Shown here: positions 44,614 to 56,066 of the stretch, piece after piece | Layout: each line of letters opens with the position of its first letter | How positions within the stretch are numbered: the first letter of the stretch is position 1 | NCBI RefSeq assembly: GCF_020510445.1 | Contig: NZ_JAHBAG010000001.1 | Coordinates: 3,696,501 to 3,760,500 of the forward strand | Direction of reading: 5' to 3' | Source of the DNA: Hydrogenophaga taeniospiralis | Lineage (GTDB): Bacteria > Pseudomonadota > Gammaproteobacteria > Burkholderiales > Burkholderiaceae_C | DNA: 64,000 bases | Program-made: the position numbers and the translations under genes | Notes under the pieces: generated by a model | Seen by the model: the letters and a program-made list of their open reading frames with translations, nothing else | Database searches by the model: none | What the model was told of the DNA's origin: nothing

Positions 44614-45201
44614 ATGACGGCCCCCCACTTTTCCCTGTGTGTCTATTGCGGCTCCCGCCCTGGCGCCCGCCCCGAGTTCACCGACGCTGCCCGCACAGTC
44701 GGTCACTGGATCGGCAGCCATGGAGGGCAACTGGTCTATGGCGGTGGTCGCAACGGCCTCATGGGCACCGTGGCCCAGGCCACGTTGGACGCGGGCGGGC
44801 GCGTGGTCGGCATCATCCCCAAGGCCCTGGTGGAGAAGGAATGGGCCAACCACAGCTGCACCGAACTGCACGTGGTCGACACCATGCATGAACGCAAGCG
44901 TCTGATGGCCGAAAAGGCAGACGCATTCGTTGCGCTGCCTGGCGGCATTGGAACGTTCGAGGAGTTTTTTGAAGTCTGGACCTGGCGCCAGCTGGGCTAC
45001 CACGACAAACCGGTGGGCCTGCTCAACCTGGCGGGTTACTACGATGGGTTGATGCAGTTCCTGCGCACCAGCGTCGAAGCGCAGTTCATGGGCGCCTGGC
45101 AGATGGACCTGATCCGCGTCGACAGCGACGCACACCGGCTGCTGCCCGAACTGGTGCAGGCTGCGGGCCTGTCACCCGCGGCCCAGCTCGACGCGATCTG
45201 A
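44614..45201 (+). CDS. LOG family protein (TIGR00730; cytokinin riboside 5'-monophosphate phosphoribohydrolase-like)
   Basis: The 195 residues have the Rossmann-like LOG fold: CVYCGSRPGARPEFTDAAR, VYGGGRNGLMGTVAQATL and the signature PGGIGTFEEFFEVWTW with HERKRLM upstream. Bacterial LOG proteins cleave nucleoside 5'-monophosphates; the physiological substrate here is unknown. Reads in the same direction as dgkA with 24 bases between them. Confidence 0.92.
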   Translation: MTAPHFSLCVYCGSRPGARPEFTDAARTVGHWIGSHGGQLVYGGGRNGLMGTVAQATLDAGGRVVGIIPKALVEKEWANHSCTELHVVDTMHERKRLMAEKADAFVALPGGIGTFEEFFEVWTWRQLGYHDKPVGLLNLAGYYDGLMQFLRTSVEAQFMGAWQMDLIRVDSDAHRLLPELVQAAGLSPAAQLDAI

Positions 45202-45227
45202 ATGGGGGGCGGACCCGCCGCTTCCCC

Positions 45228-45605
<378 letters not shown>

Positions 45606-45660
45606 TTATGCCCAAGGCCAGCCGCACGCTGCGTACACTGAAGGCACCCCCAACCGAAGC

Positions 45661-46713
45661 ATGCCCATGCCCATTTCCGAAGCCGTCCGCACCGCGCCCC
45701 ACGCCCTGCCCCGTCATGTGCCCATCACCGTCAGTGTCCGGGGCATCCATCCGGAAAACGTCCACTTCGGATCGTTGGCCGTGGTGGACACGCAGGGCCG
45801 GCTGCTGGCGAGTGTGGGAGACGTCGACACGCCGGTTTTCACCCGCTCGGCGCTGAAGCCGTTTCAAGCCATGCCCGTGATCGCGCAGGCGGCACAAAGC
45901 CATCGGCTGGACGACGCCGATATCGCCCTGCTCTGCGCCAGCCACAACGGCGAGCCCATGCACGTGGAGCGCGTTGCTGCGCTGCTGTCCCGCATCGGTG
46001 CGAGCGAGTCGGCGCTGGCCTGCGGCACCCACACGCCGTTCTTCTACCGCTTCAACGACGCCACGCCCGAGCCCGGTGCGCGATTCACCCGTCTGCACCA
46101 CAACTGTTCGGGCAAACACACGGGCATGTTGTTGCTGGCCAGTGCGCTCGGCCTGCCCCTGAGCGGCTACCTCGACCTTGACCACCCGGTGCAGGAGCAG
46201 ATCCGGACCAGTGTGAGCCATTTCTCGGGTGTGCCGGTGGACCAGCTGGCGTGGGGCATCGACGGCTGCAGCGCCCCCAACTACGCGCTGCCGCTGCGCG
46301 CGCTGGCCCACGCTTTCGCCCGCCTGACGCTCGCCGCGCCGGACCCAGTGTACGGCGATGCCCCACGGCGCATTGCTCGCGCCATGAGCCAACACCCCGA
46401 GCTGGTCAGTGGACAGGGTCGCAACGATCTGGCGCTGATGCGCGCCGGCCGTGGCGACTGGGTGAGCAAGGTGGGCGCCGACGGTGTGCAGGTGCTGGCC
46501 AGTTTCAGCCGTGGCGTGGCCATCGCGGCCAAATGCAGCGACGGCCAGCTGACGCCACTGATGGTGGCTTTCGTGGCGGCGCTGGAGCAGCTCGGCTGGC
46601 TCGATGAACAAAGCCGCGCGGTCCTGGCCAGCCTGATCCCGCCGCCGCTGAAAAATGCTGCCGGCATCGAGGTGGGCGAGCTGCGCGCGGTGCTGGAGTT
46701 GCCGTTTTCCTAG
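45661..46713 (+). CDS. L-asparaginase II family protein (PF06089, ReAV-like)
   Basis: The 350 residues fit the asparaginase family unrelated to E. coli AnsA/AnsB: RSALKPFQAMPVI, LLCASHNGEPMHVERVAALL, and FTRLHHNCSGKHTGMLLLA with the conserved cysteine and serine-lysine residues, then WGIDGCSAPNYALPLRALA. Characterised relatives are zinc-dependent serine-lysine type enzymes. Starts at ATG 45661 (45667 is also possible). It is convergent with nadE, with 18 bases between stops. Confidence 0.9.
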   Translation: MPMPISEAVRTAPHALPRHVPITVSVRGIHPENVHFGSLAVVDTQGRLLASVGDVDTPVFTRSALKPFQAMPVIAQAAQSHRLDDADIALLCASHNGEPMHVERVAALLSRIGASESALACGTHTPFFYRFNDATPEPGARFTRLHHNCSGKHTGMLLLASALGLPLSGYLDLDHPVQEQIRTSVSHFSGVPVDQLAWGIDGCSAPNYALPLRALAHAFARLTLAAPDPVYGDAPRRIARAMSQHPELVSGQGRNDLALMRAGRGDWVSKVGADGVQVLASFSRGVAIAAKCSDGQLTPLMVAFVAALEQLGWLDEQSRAVLASLIPPPLKNAAGIEVGELRAVLELPFS

Positions 46714-46731
46714 GCCGTTTCAGTGGGAGAC

Positions 46732-48426
46732 TCAAGCCCGATATTTGCTGGTGATCGGGTAGCGCCAGTCCTTGCCGAAACTGCGGTGGGTCACGCGAAT
46801 GCCCACCGGCGCCTGACGGCGCTTGTACTCGTTGATGCGGATCAGGCGCACCACCTTGTCCACGTCGGCGCGCGCATAGCCCGCCGCCTCGATGCTGTCG
46901 GGGCTCTGGTCGTTTTCCATGTAGCGCTCGATGATGGCGTCGAGCACGGCGTATTCGGGCAGGCTGTCCTGGTCTTTCTGGTCGGGCCGCAGCTCGGCGC
47001 TGGGCGGACGGGTGATGATGCGCTCGGGGATCGGGTTGGCACCGGTGCCATAGGGGTCGTGCGCGTTGCGCCAGCGCGCCAGACGGAACACCAGGGTCTT
47101 GGCCACGTCCTTGATCACGGCAAAACCGCCCGCCATGTCGCCGTACAGCGTGCAGTAGCCGGTGGCCATTTCGCTCTTGTTGCCGGTGGTCAGCACGATG
47201 CTGCCGAACTTGTTGGACAAGGCCATCAGCAGCGTGCCGCGGATGCGCGCCTGCAGGTTTTCTTCCGTCGTGTCTTCGGGCAGGCCGGCGAACTCGGTGG
47301 CCAGGCTGGCCTTGAATGCGTCGAACTGCGGCGCAATGGCGATCTCGTCGTAGCGCACACCCAGGCGCTCGGCCATGTCGCGCGCGTCGATCCAGGAGAT
47401 ATCGGCCGTGTAGGGCGAGGGCATCATCACCGTGCGCACCCGGTCCTTGCCGAGCGCATCCACCGCAATGGCCAGCACCAGGGCCGAGTCGATCCCGCCC
47501 GACAAGCCCAGGATCGCGCCGGGAAATCCGTTTTTGCCGATGTAGTCGCGCACACCGAGCACCAGCGCGTGCCACAGGTCGGCCTCCTGGCTGTGGGCGC
47601 GGTCGGTGGTGGCGTCGATCCGCCAGCCCGACCCCTGCCGAGTGAAGGCCACGTCAAACAGCGCTTCCTCAAAACTCACCGCCCGGCCCGCCAGCGCACC
47701 GTCGTCGCCGAGCACGAAGCTGCGCCCCTCGAACACGATCTCGTCCTGGCCGCCCACCAGGTGGGCATAGACCAGCGGCAGGCCGGTGGCACGCACGCGC
47801 TCGCGCATGGTGGCTTCGCGCTCGCCGCCCTTGCCGGTGTGAAAGGGCGACGCATTGATGACCGCCAGCACGTCGGCCCCAGCGGCCTGGGCATCGGCCG
47901 CCGGCTCGTCGAACCAGGCGTCCTCGCAGATCAGCAAACCGACCCGCACCACGTCACCCGCCATGCGCACGTCGAACACGCAGGCCTCGTGGCCCGGCAC
48001 AAAGTAGCGCCGTTCGTCGAACACCTGGTAGTTGGGCAGCTCGCGCTTGGCGTAGGTCTGTTGCACCCGGCCTTCCAGCAACACACTCGCGGCGTTGTGC
48101 AGGCGGGCCACCGACACGCTGCGTTCCCGCCGGTCCACGTTGCTCGCGCCCGCCGCCCTGGCCGGATGACCCACCACGATGTGCAGGCCATTGAGGCCGG
48201 CGGTCTCGGCGGCCACGGTTTTCAGGGCATCATCACAGGCGTCGATGAAGGCCGGGCGCAGGAACAGGTCTTCGGCGGCGTAACCGCACAAGGCGAGTTC
48301 GGGTGTGAGCAACACCCGTGCGCCGCGGCCATGCGCCTGGCGCGCCGCATCGATGATCTTGCGGGCGTTGCCGGCCATGTCGCCCACCACGAAATTGAGC
48401 TGAGCCACGCAAATGGGAAGTGTCAT
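46732..48426 (-). CDS. nadE: NAD+ synthase, glutamine-hydrolysing
   Basis: The 564 residues have an N-terminal nitrilase-type glutaminase (residues about 1-260: TPELALCGYAAEDLFLRPAF with the catalytic Glu, YAKRELPNYQVFDERRYF with Lys, LLICEDAWF with Cys) and a C-terminal synthetase with the PP-loop LGLSGGIDSALV. The ATG at 48426 (MTLPICVAQLNFVVGDM) is the true start; the open frame continues 1.3 kb upstream antisense to the next gene. It amidates deamido-NAD in the last step of NAD synthesis. Confidence 0.95.
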   Translation of the reverse strand: MTLPICVAQLNFVVGDMAGNARKIIDAARQAHGRGARVLLTPELALCGYAAEDLFLRPAFIDACDDALKTVAAETAGLNGLHIVVGHPARAAGASNVDRRERSVSVARLHNAASVLLEGRVQQTYAKRELPNYQVFDERRYFVPGHEACVFDVRMAGDVVRVGLLICEDAWFDEPAADAQAAGADVLAVINASPFHTGKGGEREATMRERVRATGLPLVYAHLVGGQDEIVFEGRSFVLGDDGALAGRAVSFEEALFDVAFTRQGSGWRIDATTDRAHSQEADLWHALVLGVRDYIGKNGFPGAILGLSGGIDSALVLAIAVDALGKDRVRTVMMPSPYTADISWIDARDMAERLGVRYDEIAIAPQFDAFKASLATEFAGLPEDTTEENLQARIRGTLLMALSNKFGSIVLTTGNKSEMATGYCTLYGDMAGGFAVIKDVAKTLVFRLARWRNAHDPYGTGANPIPERIITRPPSAELRPDQKDQDSLPEYAVLDAIIERYMENDQSPDSIEAAGYARADVDKVVRLIRINEYKRRQAPVGIRVTHRSFGKDWRYPITSKYRA

Positions 48427-48531
48427 GGAATCTGGAAAAGTTGCTGCGGGGGCCACCGCCACGGGGTCAAAGATACCCCGTCCGTCCACCCGGGAAATGC
48501 CCCCTTCAGGCATGGCATGAAGGGGCAGAAA

Positions 48532-49752
48532 GTGTCTGCGCACCAGCGCGCCAACGATTATGTCACCCGGGTCCTGGCCTCGCCCACGGCCGTCCCGGCC
48601 GCTGCCTGGAGCCACTTGCTGGCGCTGGAAACCGATCCCAGCCCCTTCATGCGCCACGAGTACCTGGCGGCGCTGCACGACAGCGGCTGTGCACGGGAGA
48701 AGGCCGGCTGGCAGGCGCAGTTCATCACCCTCTGGCGTGGCGACGAACTGCACGCGGCCTGCCCGATGTACCTGAAGAACCATTCGTACGGCGAGTACGT
48801 GTTCGACTGGGCCTGGGCCAACGCCTATGCCCAGCACGGGCTCGACTACTACCCCAAGGCGCTGGTGGCGGTGCCCTTCACCCCGGTGCCGGGCGCGCGG
48901 CTGCTGGCCCGCGACCCCGAGGCCCGCGCCGCGCTGGTGCGCGCCCTGCTCCAGCACGCACGCGAGGAAGACCTGTCCTCGCTGCACCTGCTGTTCGCCC
49001 AACCGCAGGACATCGCGGCCTGCGAGCAGAACGGCATGCTGCTGCGCCACACCGTGCAGTTCCACTGGACGAACGGGGCCTCCGCACTTTTCACACCGTT
49101 CACCGACTTCGAACATTTCCTCGCAAGCCTGCAGCAGGAAAAACGCAAAAAGATTCGCCAGGAACGCCGCAAGGTGGCCGATGCCGGGGTGACTTTCCGA
49201 TGGGCCAGGGGACAGGACATCACGCCCGCGGACTGGGATTTTTTCTACCGCTGCTACGAGCGCACCTACCTCGAACACGGCAACGCGCCCTATCTGAATC
49301 GCGACTTTTTCCAGCGCATGGCCCACACCATGGCCGACCACTGGCTGCTGTTCGTGGCCGAACGCGCTGGCCACCCCATCGCCTGCAGTCTGATCGCCCT
49401 CGATGCCGACGCGCGGGTCGCGTATGGGCGCTACTGGGGTGCGCAGGAACGGGTGGACTGCCTGCACTTCGAGGCCTGCTACTACCAGCCACTGGCCTGG
49501 TGCATTGAGCACGGCTTCCTGCGCTTTGAAGGCGGCGCGCAAGGCGAGCACAAGATGGCGCGAGCCCTGCTGCCGGTCAAAACCACCAGCGCCCACTGGC
49601 TGGCCCACCCCTCCTTTGCCGACGCGGTCGAGCGTTTCCTGGAGCGCGAGGGCGCGGGCATCGGGCAGTACCTGGACCACCTGGCCCAACGCAGCCCGCT
49701 GCGTGCGCCGCCACACGGTTCATCGGCGCACATACCCCACAATAGCGACTGA
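48532..49752 (+). CDS. FemAB/GNAT-like acyltransferase family protein (PF04339)
   Basis: The 406 residues match the peptidoglycan-biosynthesis-related GNAT family PF04339: DPSPFMRHEYLAALHDSGC, CPMYLKNHSYGEYVFDWAWA, QQEKRKKIRQERRKV, FFYRCYERTYLEHGNAPYLN and LRFEGGAQGEHKMARAL. GTG 48532 is chosen because AAGGGG lies six bases upstream; the ATG at 48517 is possible. The open frame upstream is antisense to nadE. The acceptor substrate is unknown. Confidence 0.87.
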   Translation: MSAHQRANDYVTRVLASPTAVPAAAWSHLLALETDPSPFMRHEYLAALHDSGCAREKAGWQAQFITLWRGDELHAACPMYLKNHSYGEYVFDWAWANAYAQHGLDYYPKALVAVPFTPVPGARLLARDPEARAALVRALLQHAREEDLSSLHLLFAQPQDIAACEQNGMLLRHTVQFHWTNGASALFTPFTDFEHFLASLQQEKRKKIRQERRKVADAGVTFRWARGQDITPADWDFFYRCYERTYLEHGNAPYLNRDFFQRMAHTMADHWLLFVAERAGHPIACSLIALDADARVAYGRYWGAQERVDCLHFEACYYQPLAWCIEHGFLRFEGGAQGEHKMARALLPVKTTSAHWLAHPSFADAVERFLEREGAGIGQYLDHLAQRSPLRAPPHGSSAHIPHNSD

Positions 49753-49843
49753 ACGCCGCCACGCCAGGACACGCCACCCCACAAGCCCGCCGGGGTCCGC
49801 GCGATGGCCGTGTCTGGTTACATACTGACTACACTCAGCCGAC

Positions 49844-50161
49844 ATGGACGACACCGACGCTTTTTTCACCCAGACCATCGTGGGCGCTCCGTTCACGGTC
49901 TCGTTGGGCAAGCGCCGTGTGGTGCCCAGCGGCCCTGCCCAGGGGCTGGACGTCGACCCGAGCAGCGGGGAGAGCCGCCTGACACAGCTCTGGCGCGACT
50001 GGGTGGTGCTCAGCCATGCCAGCGATCCGGTGGGGCGCCCCCGCCTTCGCCCGGGGCCCGTGCGGGGTTTCCTCGAACGGCACGCGCTGTGGATCGCCCT
50101 GCTGGGGCTGCTGAGCCTGCTGGTTTCGGTGGTTTTCTGGGGAGTCACCCGGTGGAACTGA
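49844..50161 (+). CDS. Small membrane protein of the bactofilin cluster
   Basis: The 105 residues have no recognisable domain. Residues 1-75 are soluble and the C-terminus is a membrane helix (HALWIALLGLLSLLVSVVFW), so it is probably a tail-anchored inner-membrane protein. Its stop overlaps the bactofilin start by ten bases. This suggests it tethers or recruits the bactofilin polymer (inference). Confidence 0.65.
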   Translation: MDDTDAFFTQTIVGAPFTVSLGKRRVVPSGPAQGLDVDPSSGESRLTQLWRDWVVLSHASDPVGRPRLRPGPVRGFLERHALWIALLGLLSLLVSVVFWGVTRWN

Positions 50162-50592
50162 AGACCCCTCAGGACACGCTCACGCTCGACCCGGTGGCCA
50201 TGAACGTGGTCAACCGCGTGGCGGCGGGCAGCCGGCTCAGCGGCGAGCTGCAGTTTGAAGGTGGCCTGCTCGTGCAGGGCGAAATCTCCGGCCGCATCCG
50301 CGTCAACGGCCGCCTCATCGTCTGGACAGGTGGCGTGGTTCGTGGCAGGGTTCGCGTGATGGGCGACTTCTATCTGTTTGGGCAACTGGGCGCGACGGAC
50401 GCCGACCCGAGCGACACCAGCCTCGAATGCCAGGGCATGGCCTACGTGTCCAAAACGGGTGTCTCCACCGGCACGCTCATGGCCCGACGCCTGCAGCTGT
50501 ACGAGGGCGCCGATCTGCAGGGGCCATTCAAGACGCTCAAACCCGGCAGCAAGCTGCCGGTGCTGCAGGACGTGCACATCGACCAGCCCTGA
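50152..50592 (+). CDS. Bactofilin family protein 1
   Basis: A 146-residue bactofilin (DUF583): a right-handed beta-helix repeated in GELQFEGGLLVQGEISGRI, LIVWTGGVVRGRVRVMGDFY and KLPVLQDVHI, with a short disordered N-terminus. The family forms membrane-linked polymers without nucleotide. The start is GTG 50152, with GGGGAG (50139-50144) ahead. It overlaps the small membrane protein gene upstream. Confidence 0.85.
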   Translation: MELKTPQDTLTLDPVAMNVVNRVAAGSRLSGELQFEGGLLVQGEISGRIRVNGRLIVWTGGVVRGRVRVMGDFYLFGQLGATDADPSDTSLECQGMAYVSKTGVSTGTLMARRLQLYEGADLQGPFKTLKPGSKLPVLQDVHIDQP

Positions 50593-50678
50593 CACCCTCG
50601 ATCCGACCCACTGCCATGAAAGCCGATCGTTATCTGCACCCCGACCGCCATCTGGAACAGGATTTAGGAACCGACGAC

Positions 50679-51212
50679 ATGAACGACTACGACAACCCGC
50701 CCCCACCACCGCAGGACTTCCAGGACAACAACGGCATGCAGCCGGTCGAAGGCAATACGCTGGAAATCGATGTGGGACGGGCCATGCCGCCGAGCCAGCC
50801 GGGACATCTGCCGCTGCTGCAGCCCCAGGTGCATGCGGCCGTGCCGGTTGACGTCCTCGAAGGAGGTCAGGCCCGAAGCATGGTGGCCGAAGGCATGCAT
50901 TTCGTGGGCAACGCCGAACTGCGTGGCCCCTGCAGCATCGCTGGTCAGGTGGATGGCAATCTGACGCAGGCCCCCGGCGTCGCAGTGGCCGTGGTGGTGA
51001 CCGAAACCGGTCGCGTCAAGGGCGACATCACCGCCCAGAAGATCTCCGTCATGGGCCACACCGACGGGATTCTGGATTCCGGCCAGGGCGAAGTCTCGTT
51101 GCACGACACCGCCAGCGTGCACGGCCTGGTGCGTTATGGACGCATCCAGGTCAATGGCGCCGACCTCAACGCCACGCTGGAGCGTGTGCCCGTCCAGAAG
51201 CCGGGCACCTGA
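50679..51212 (+). CDS. Bactofilin family protein 2
   Basis: The 177 residues have a proline-rich disordered N-terminus (NDYDNPPPPPQDFQD) and a bactofilin beta-helix in the second half (FVGNAELRGPCSIAGQVDGN, VTETGRVKGDITAQKISVM, GEVSLHDTASVHGLVRYGRI). An ATG at 50616 would add 21 residues; TAGGA before 50679 favours the shorter form. It follows bactofilin 1 by 86 bases and shares its direction. Confidence 0.85.
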   Translation: MNDYDNPPPPPQDFQDNNGMQPVEGNTLEIDVGRAMPPSQPGHLPLLQPQVHAAVPVDVLEGGQARSMVAEGMHFVGNAELRGPCSIAGQVDGNLTQAPGVAVAVVVTETGRVKGDITAQKISVMGHTDGILDSGQGEVSLHDTASVHGLVRYGRIQVNGADLNATLERVPVQKPGT

Positions 51213-51221
51213 CGGTCCTCC

Positions 51222-51776
51222 ATGCTGTGGCACGGATCGGCACGACCACCCCACCGTATGGCGAAAGCGCCGGTGCCCGACACCGAGGCTGTGCGCCAGG
51301 CCGCGCTGCGGGCCAGTTGGCGACGCGACCGCTGGGTCGCCCGGCGCCGGCTGCTGGGGCGCTGGCTGCTGTGGTGCCTGAGGCGCTATGTGCTGCCCAT
51401 CGTGCTGATCATCGGCCTGGGCCTCCTGTTGTGGCTCGGTGTCTGGCCCAGCCTGCGCAAGCCCTTCGAAACAGCCCGTCCGGCAGTGGCATCCAGCGCT
51501 CCGTTGCCGCCAACACCGCCAAACCCGCCAATGGGGTCCGCTCCTGGGCCTCAGGGCCCTGTCCTGCCGCCACCCGCGAACGACCCACCCCCCAGTACCA
51601 CCCTCGCCTCGGGCATCGACCCGGTCGATGCAGCGCACAACGCGGGCCTGCGGCTCGACACCCATTGGCCCACCGCGACGACCGCGCAGGCCGCGGTACA
51701 GACCGCACCACCGGCACCGCCCCCTTCCACCCCTCATCTGAAACCCGAAAACTGGTTGCACAGCAAGGAGCCCTGA
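51222..51776 (+). CDS. Single-pass membrane protein with proline-rich tail, bactofilin cluster
   Basis: The 184 residues have a strongly basic segment (RRDRWVARRRLLGRWLLWCL), one membrane helix (VLPIVLIIGLGLLLWLGVW), and a long Pro/Ala-rich tail probably in the periplasm (positive-inside rule). No domain is recognised. The start may be ATG 51222 or 51258. It lies between bactofilins 2 and 3, nine bases after one and four before the other, so it is likely an anchor or cell-wall contact for the polymer (inference). Confidence 0.65.
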   Translation: MLWHGSARPPHRMAKAPVPDTEAVRQAALRASWRRDRWVARRRLLGRWLLWCLRRYVLPIVLIIGLGLLLWLGVWPSLRKPFETARPAVASSAPLPPTPPNPPMGSAPGPQGPVLPPPANDPPPSTTLASGIDPVDAAHNAGLRLDTHWPTATTAQAAVQTAPPAPPPSTPHLKPENWLHSKEP

Positions 51777-51780
51777 CCCC

Positions 51781-52185
51781 ATGAGCCACAACCCCGCATC
51801 GACCCGCCTCGTCCCCGCCGAGCGCCTCTCGGCCATCACCAGCCTGATCGCCGAAGGTGCTGTCTTCGACGGCAACTTCCACACCACGCGCGACCAGGGC
51901 ATCAAGGTCGACGGCCAGCTCAAGGGCAACATCACCTTCGAAACCGGCGGCACGCTGCACGTGGGCGCCACCGGCGTGATCGAGAACACCCGGCTGGAAG
52001 CGGACTATGTGTTCATTGAAGGCAAAGTGATCGGCACCGTGATCGCGCGCAAGGCGCTGGAAATCACCGGTTCGGCCACGCTGATCGGCGACGCCAGCTA
52101 CGACGAGCTGATCGACATGCACCCACGCGCCCGGGTGCGCGGCAAGATCGAGTACCGCGGAGACATCGACGCGGCCCCGAACTGA
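51781..52185 (+). CDS. Bactofilin family protein 3
   Basis: The 134 residues are nearly all bactofilin beta-helix: SLIAEGAVFDGNFHTTRDQG, IKVDGQLKGNITFETGGTLH, YVFIEGKVIGTVIARKALEI and ATLIGDASYDELIDMHPRAR. It is the shortest and most canonical copy. A strong bidirectional terminator follows. Confidence 0.9.
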   Translation: MSHNPASTRLVPAERLSAITSLIAEGAVFDGNFHTTRDQGIKVDGQLKGNITFETGGTLHVGATGVIENTRLEADYVFIEGKVIGTVIARKALEITGSATLIGDASYDELIDMHPRARVRGKIEYRGDIDAAPN

Positions 52186-52218
52186 AGCCTCGCGGCGCCC
52201 AGCGCACCGCCCGAAAAC

Positions 52219-52252
52219 AAAAGGCCTGTACGGTTCGCCGTACAGGCCTTTT
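52219..52252. terminator. Bidirectional terminator between the bactofilin cluster and ppa
   Basis: AAAAGGCCTGTACGG-type arms (52219-52233 with 52238-52252) form a perfect stem of about 15 bp around a TTCG loop, with T/A runs nearby (TTTTGTTTTC downstream on the plus strand). It serves both convergent transcripts. Confidence 0.88.
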
Positions 52253-52310
52253 GGCCTTTTGTTTTCTTGGCCGCACGCACACGGCGCGCCGCCGAGGGCC
52301 CAGCGTTTGA

Positions 52311-52847
52311 TCAGCCCTGCTTCTTTTTGTAGGCGGCGACGCCGTCCATGATCTCCTTGTGCGCGGAAGCCTTGTCTTCCCAGCCCTGCACCTTGACCCA
52401 CTTGCCGGGTTCGAGGTCCTTGTAGTGCTCGAAGAAGTGTTCAATGGCTTTCAGGCGCATCGGGTTGAGGTCTTCCGGCTTTTGCCAGCGGCTGTAGAGC
52501 GACAGGATCTTGTCGGTCGGTACGGCCAGCACCTTGCCGTCTTCACCGGCTTCGTCCGTCATCTTCAGGATGCCGATGGCGCGGCAAGGCACCACCACAC
52601 CGGGAATCAGGGGCACGGGGGTGATCACCAGCACATCCACCGGGTCGCCGTCGCCCGACAGGGTCTTGGGCACGTAACCGTAGTTGGTCGGGTAGTGCAT
52701 GGCGGTGCTCATGAAGCGGTCCACGAAGATCGCCCCGGTTTCCTTGTCCACTTCGTACTTGATCGGATCGGCGTTCATCGGAATTTCGATGATCACGTTG
52801 AACGCTTCGGGAATGTTCTTGCCAGGGGTGACGTTGTCGAGAGACAT
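52311..52847 (-). CDS. ppa: Inorganic pyrophosphatase, soluble family I
   Basis: The 178 residues have [20 protein letters not shown], the metal-site signature [14 protein letters not shown] and [20 protein letters not shown]. The start is 52847 ([16 protein letters not shown]). It hydrolyses pyrophosphate in the cytoplasm. It is divergent from hppA, so soluble and membrane pyrophosphatase genes sit head to head with a shared 310-base control region. Confidence 0.96.
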   Translation of the reverse strand: MSLDNVTPGKNIPEAFNVIIEIPMNADPIKYEVDKETGAIFVDRFMSTAMHYPTNYGYVPKTLSGDGDPVDVLVITPVPLIPGVVVPCRAIGILKMTDEAGEDGKVLAVPTDKILSLYSRWQKPEDLNPMRLKAIEHFFEHYKDLEPGKWVKVQGWEDKASAHKEIMDGVAAYKKKQG

Positions 52848-53091
52848 GGGGATTTTCTGAGAGTTGAGGAATCGGAGGCGGTCACAAGCGCATAGGCATG
52901 GCGCAGGGAACCCGAACAGGTGGCGCAAACCGGTGCGCCCGCAGGCGGGATTTACCCTGATTTTACTGATGCCAGCCTTACTTTCTGATCCAGATCATTT
53001 CCCAAGCGGCTCAAATCCCGCTAAATTCCGGGCGTTGGCCAATCGCCCTGCCCAGCATGCTCTCAGGCATGCCGTTCAAGGACGCGAGGAA

Positions 53092-53123
53092 GCAACGCAG
53101 CGGGGGTACCCCGGAGGCGTTGC
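53092..53123 (+). promoter_or_regulatory. Structured 5' leader element of hppA
   Basis: Outer stem GCAACGC (53092-53098) pairs with GCGTTGC (53117-53123). Inside it CGGGG (53101-53105) pairs with CCCCG (53109-53113) around GTA. The element ends 34 bases before the hppA start. No known riboswitch class is recognised. The rest of the 310-base ppa-hppA gap (52848-53157) holds no gene; promoters could not be assigned with confidence. Confidence 0.45.
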
Positions 53124-53157
53124 CCCCTCCAAGTCAAAAACGAGCAGGAGTTACTTT

Positions 53158-55221
<2,064 letters not shown>

Positions 55222-55240
55222 GACCGGCCTTCTCGAAGCA

Positions 55241-55268
55241 AAACGGCCCGCCACAGCGGGCCGTTTTT
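55241..55268 (+). terminator. Rho-independent terminator of hppA
   Basis: AAACGGCCCGC (55241-55251) pairs with GCGGGCCGTTT (55256-55266) around CACA and is followed by more T. It lies 19 bases after the hppA stop and before the convergent TetR gene. Confidence 0.9.
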
Positions 55269-55297
55269 CATGGGGCGCCGGTTCCGTCCGCCAACGC

Positions 55298-55924
55298 TCA
55301 GAGACCGGCGAGCTGCGTGCGGGTCAGCACCCGCACGATTTCACTGGCGCGAGGCGCCAGGCTGGCCAACTGGTCGGCTGCACCGCGCTCGATGATGTCG
55401 AGCACCAGTTCGTTGATGCCACCCACCGCGGCCATGGCCATGGTGGGGGTGAGTGCCGGATAACCGGAGGCGGGCCCGCGGTCATCGGCACCGTTCACCG
55501 TGCGCATCAGGAAATCGGCCATCTGCTGCATCACGGTGCGGCGCACGGCCATGCCAGCGGGGCCAACGTGGTGAATCTCAACGAACAGGCTGCGCAACAG
55601 GCTGGGGCCGGCCGCGAGATGCGAGAAATAGGCCCCCAGCGCGTGCTCCAGTTGGGCCTGCCACGGTCGATCGGGCTGCACCGCCTCGCTCAGCGTGCGC
55701 AGGGCCGAGGCACTGGCCGCCCGGTACAAGGCCAGGAAACACGCCTCCTTGCTGTCGAAGTGCTCGTAGAAACTGCGTTTGGACACGCCGGCTTCGCGTA
55801 CGATGTCGGCGATGGTCGCGGCCGACAGACCTTTGTCTGCCGCCACGGCAGCCATGGCGCGCATCATGCGCTGACGGTGCTCGTGCTGTTCGGCCTCGGG
55901 GGCGCTGGCTTCCTGGACATTCAT
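55298..55924 (-). CDS. TetR/AcrR family transcriptional regulator
   Basis: The 208 residues have the TetR helix-turn-helix (GLSAATIADIVREAGVSKRS, FYEHFDSKEACFLALYR) and a helical C-terminal ligand domain. The start is ATG 55924. It is divergent from a metal-dependent hydrolase gene; the gap contains GGGTACCC at 55969-55976, a possible operator core. Its target is probably that gene. Confidence 0.93.
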   Translation of the reverse strand: MNVQEASAPEAEQHEHRQRMMRAMAAVAADKGLSAATIADIVREAGVSKRSFYEHFDSKEACFLALYRAASASALRTLSEAVQPDRPWQAQLEHALGAYFSHLAAGPSLLRSLFVEIHHVGPAGMAVRRTVMQQMADFLMRTVNGADDRGPASGYPALTPTMAMAAVGGINELVLDIIERGAADQLASLAPRASEIVRVLTRTQLAGL

Positions 55925-56066
55925 GAACGGGCATCTTAGTTCGCTCACCGGGTAGAAAACTGACAGGTGGGTACCCGTTTCCCCGCTTGACAGGGCCCAC
56001 CGTGGCGATCAGCATGACCGCCACGGTACTCATCAGTACCAACACGGACACCCCACCGCACAAGCC

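Noticed and set aside
46723..48516. Plus-strand open frame continuous with the FemAB-like protein
   Set aside because: It is antisense to nadE; only the part from 48532 has a ribosome binding site and family motifs.
53092..53123. Known riboswitch in the hppA leader
   Set aside because: The hairpin does not match any riboswitch consensus I can recognise; kept only as an unclassified structured leader.
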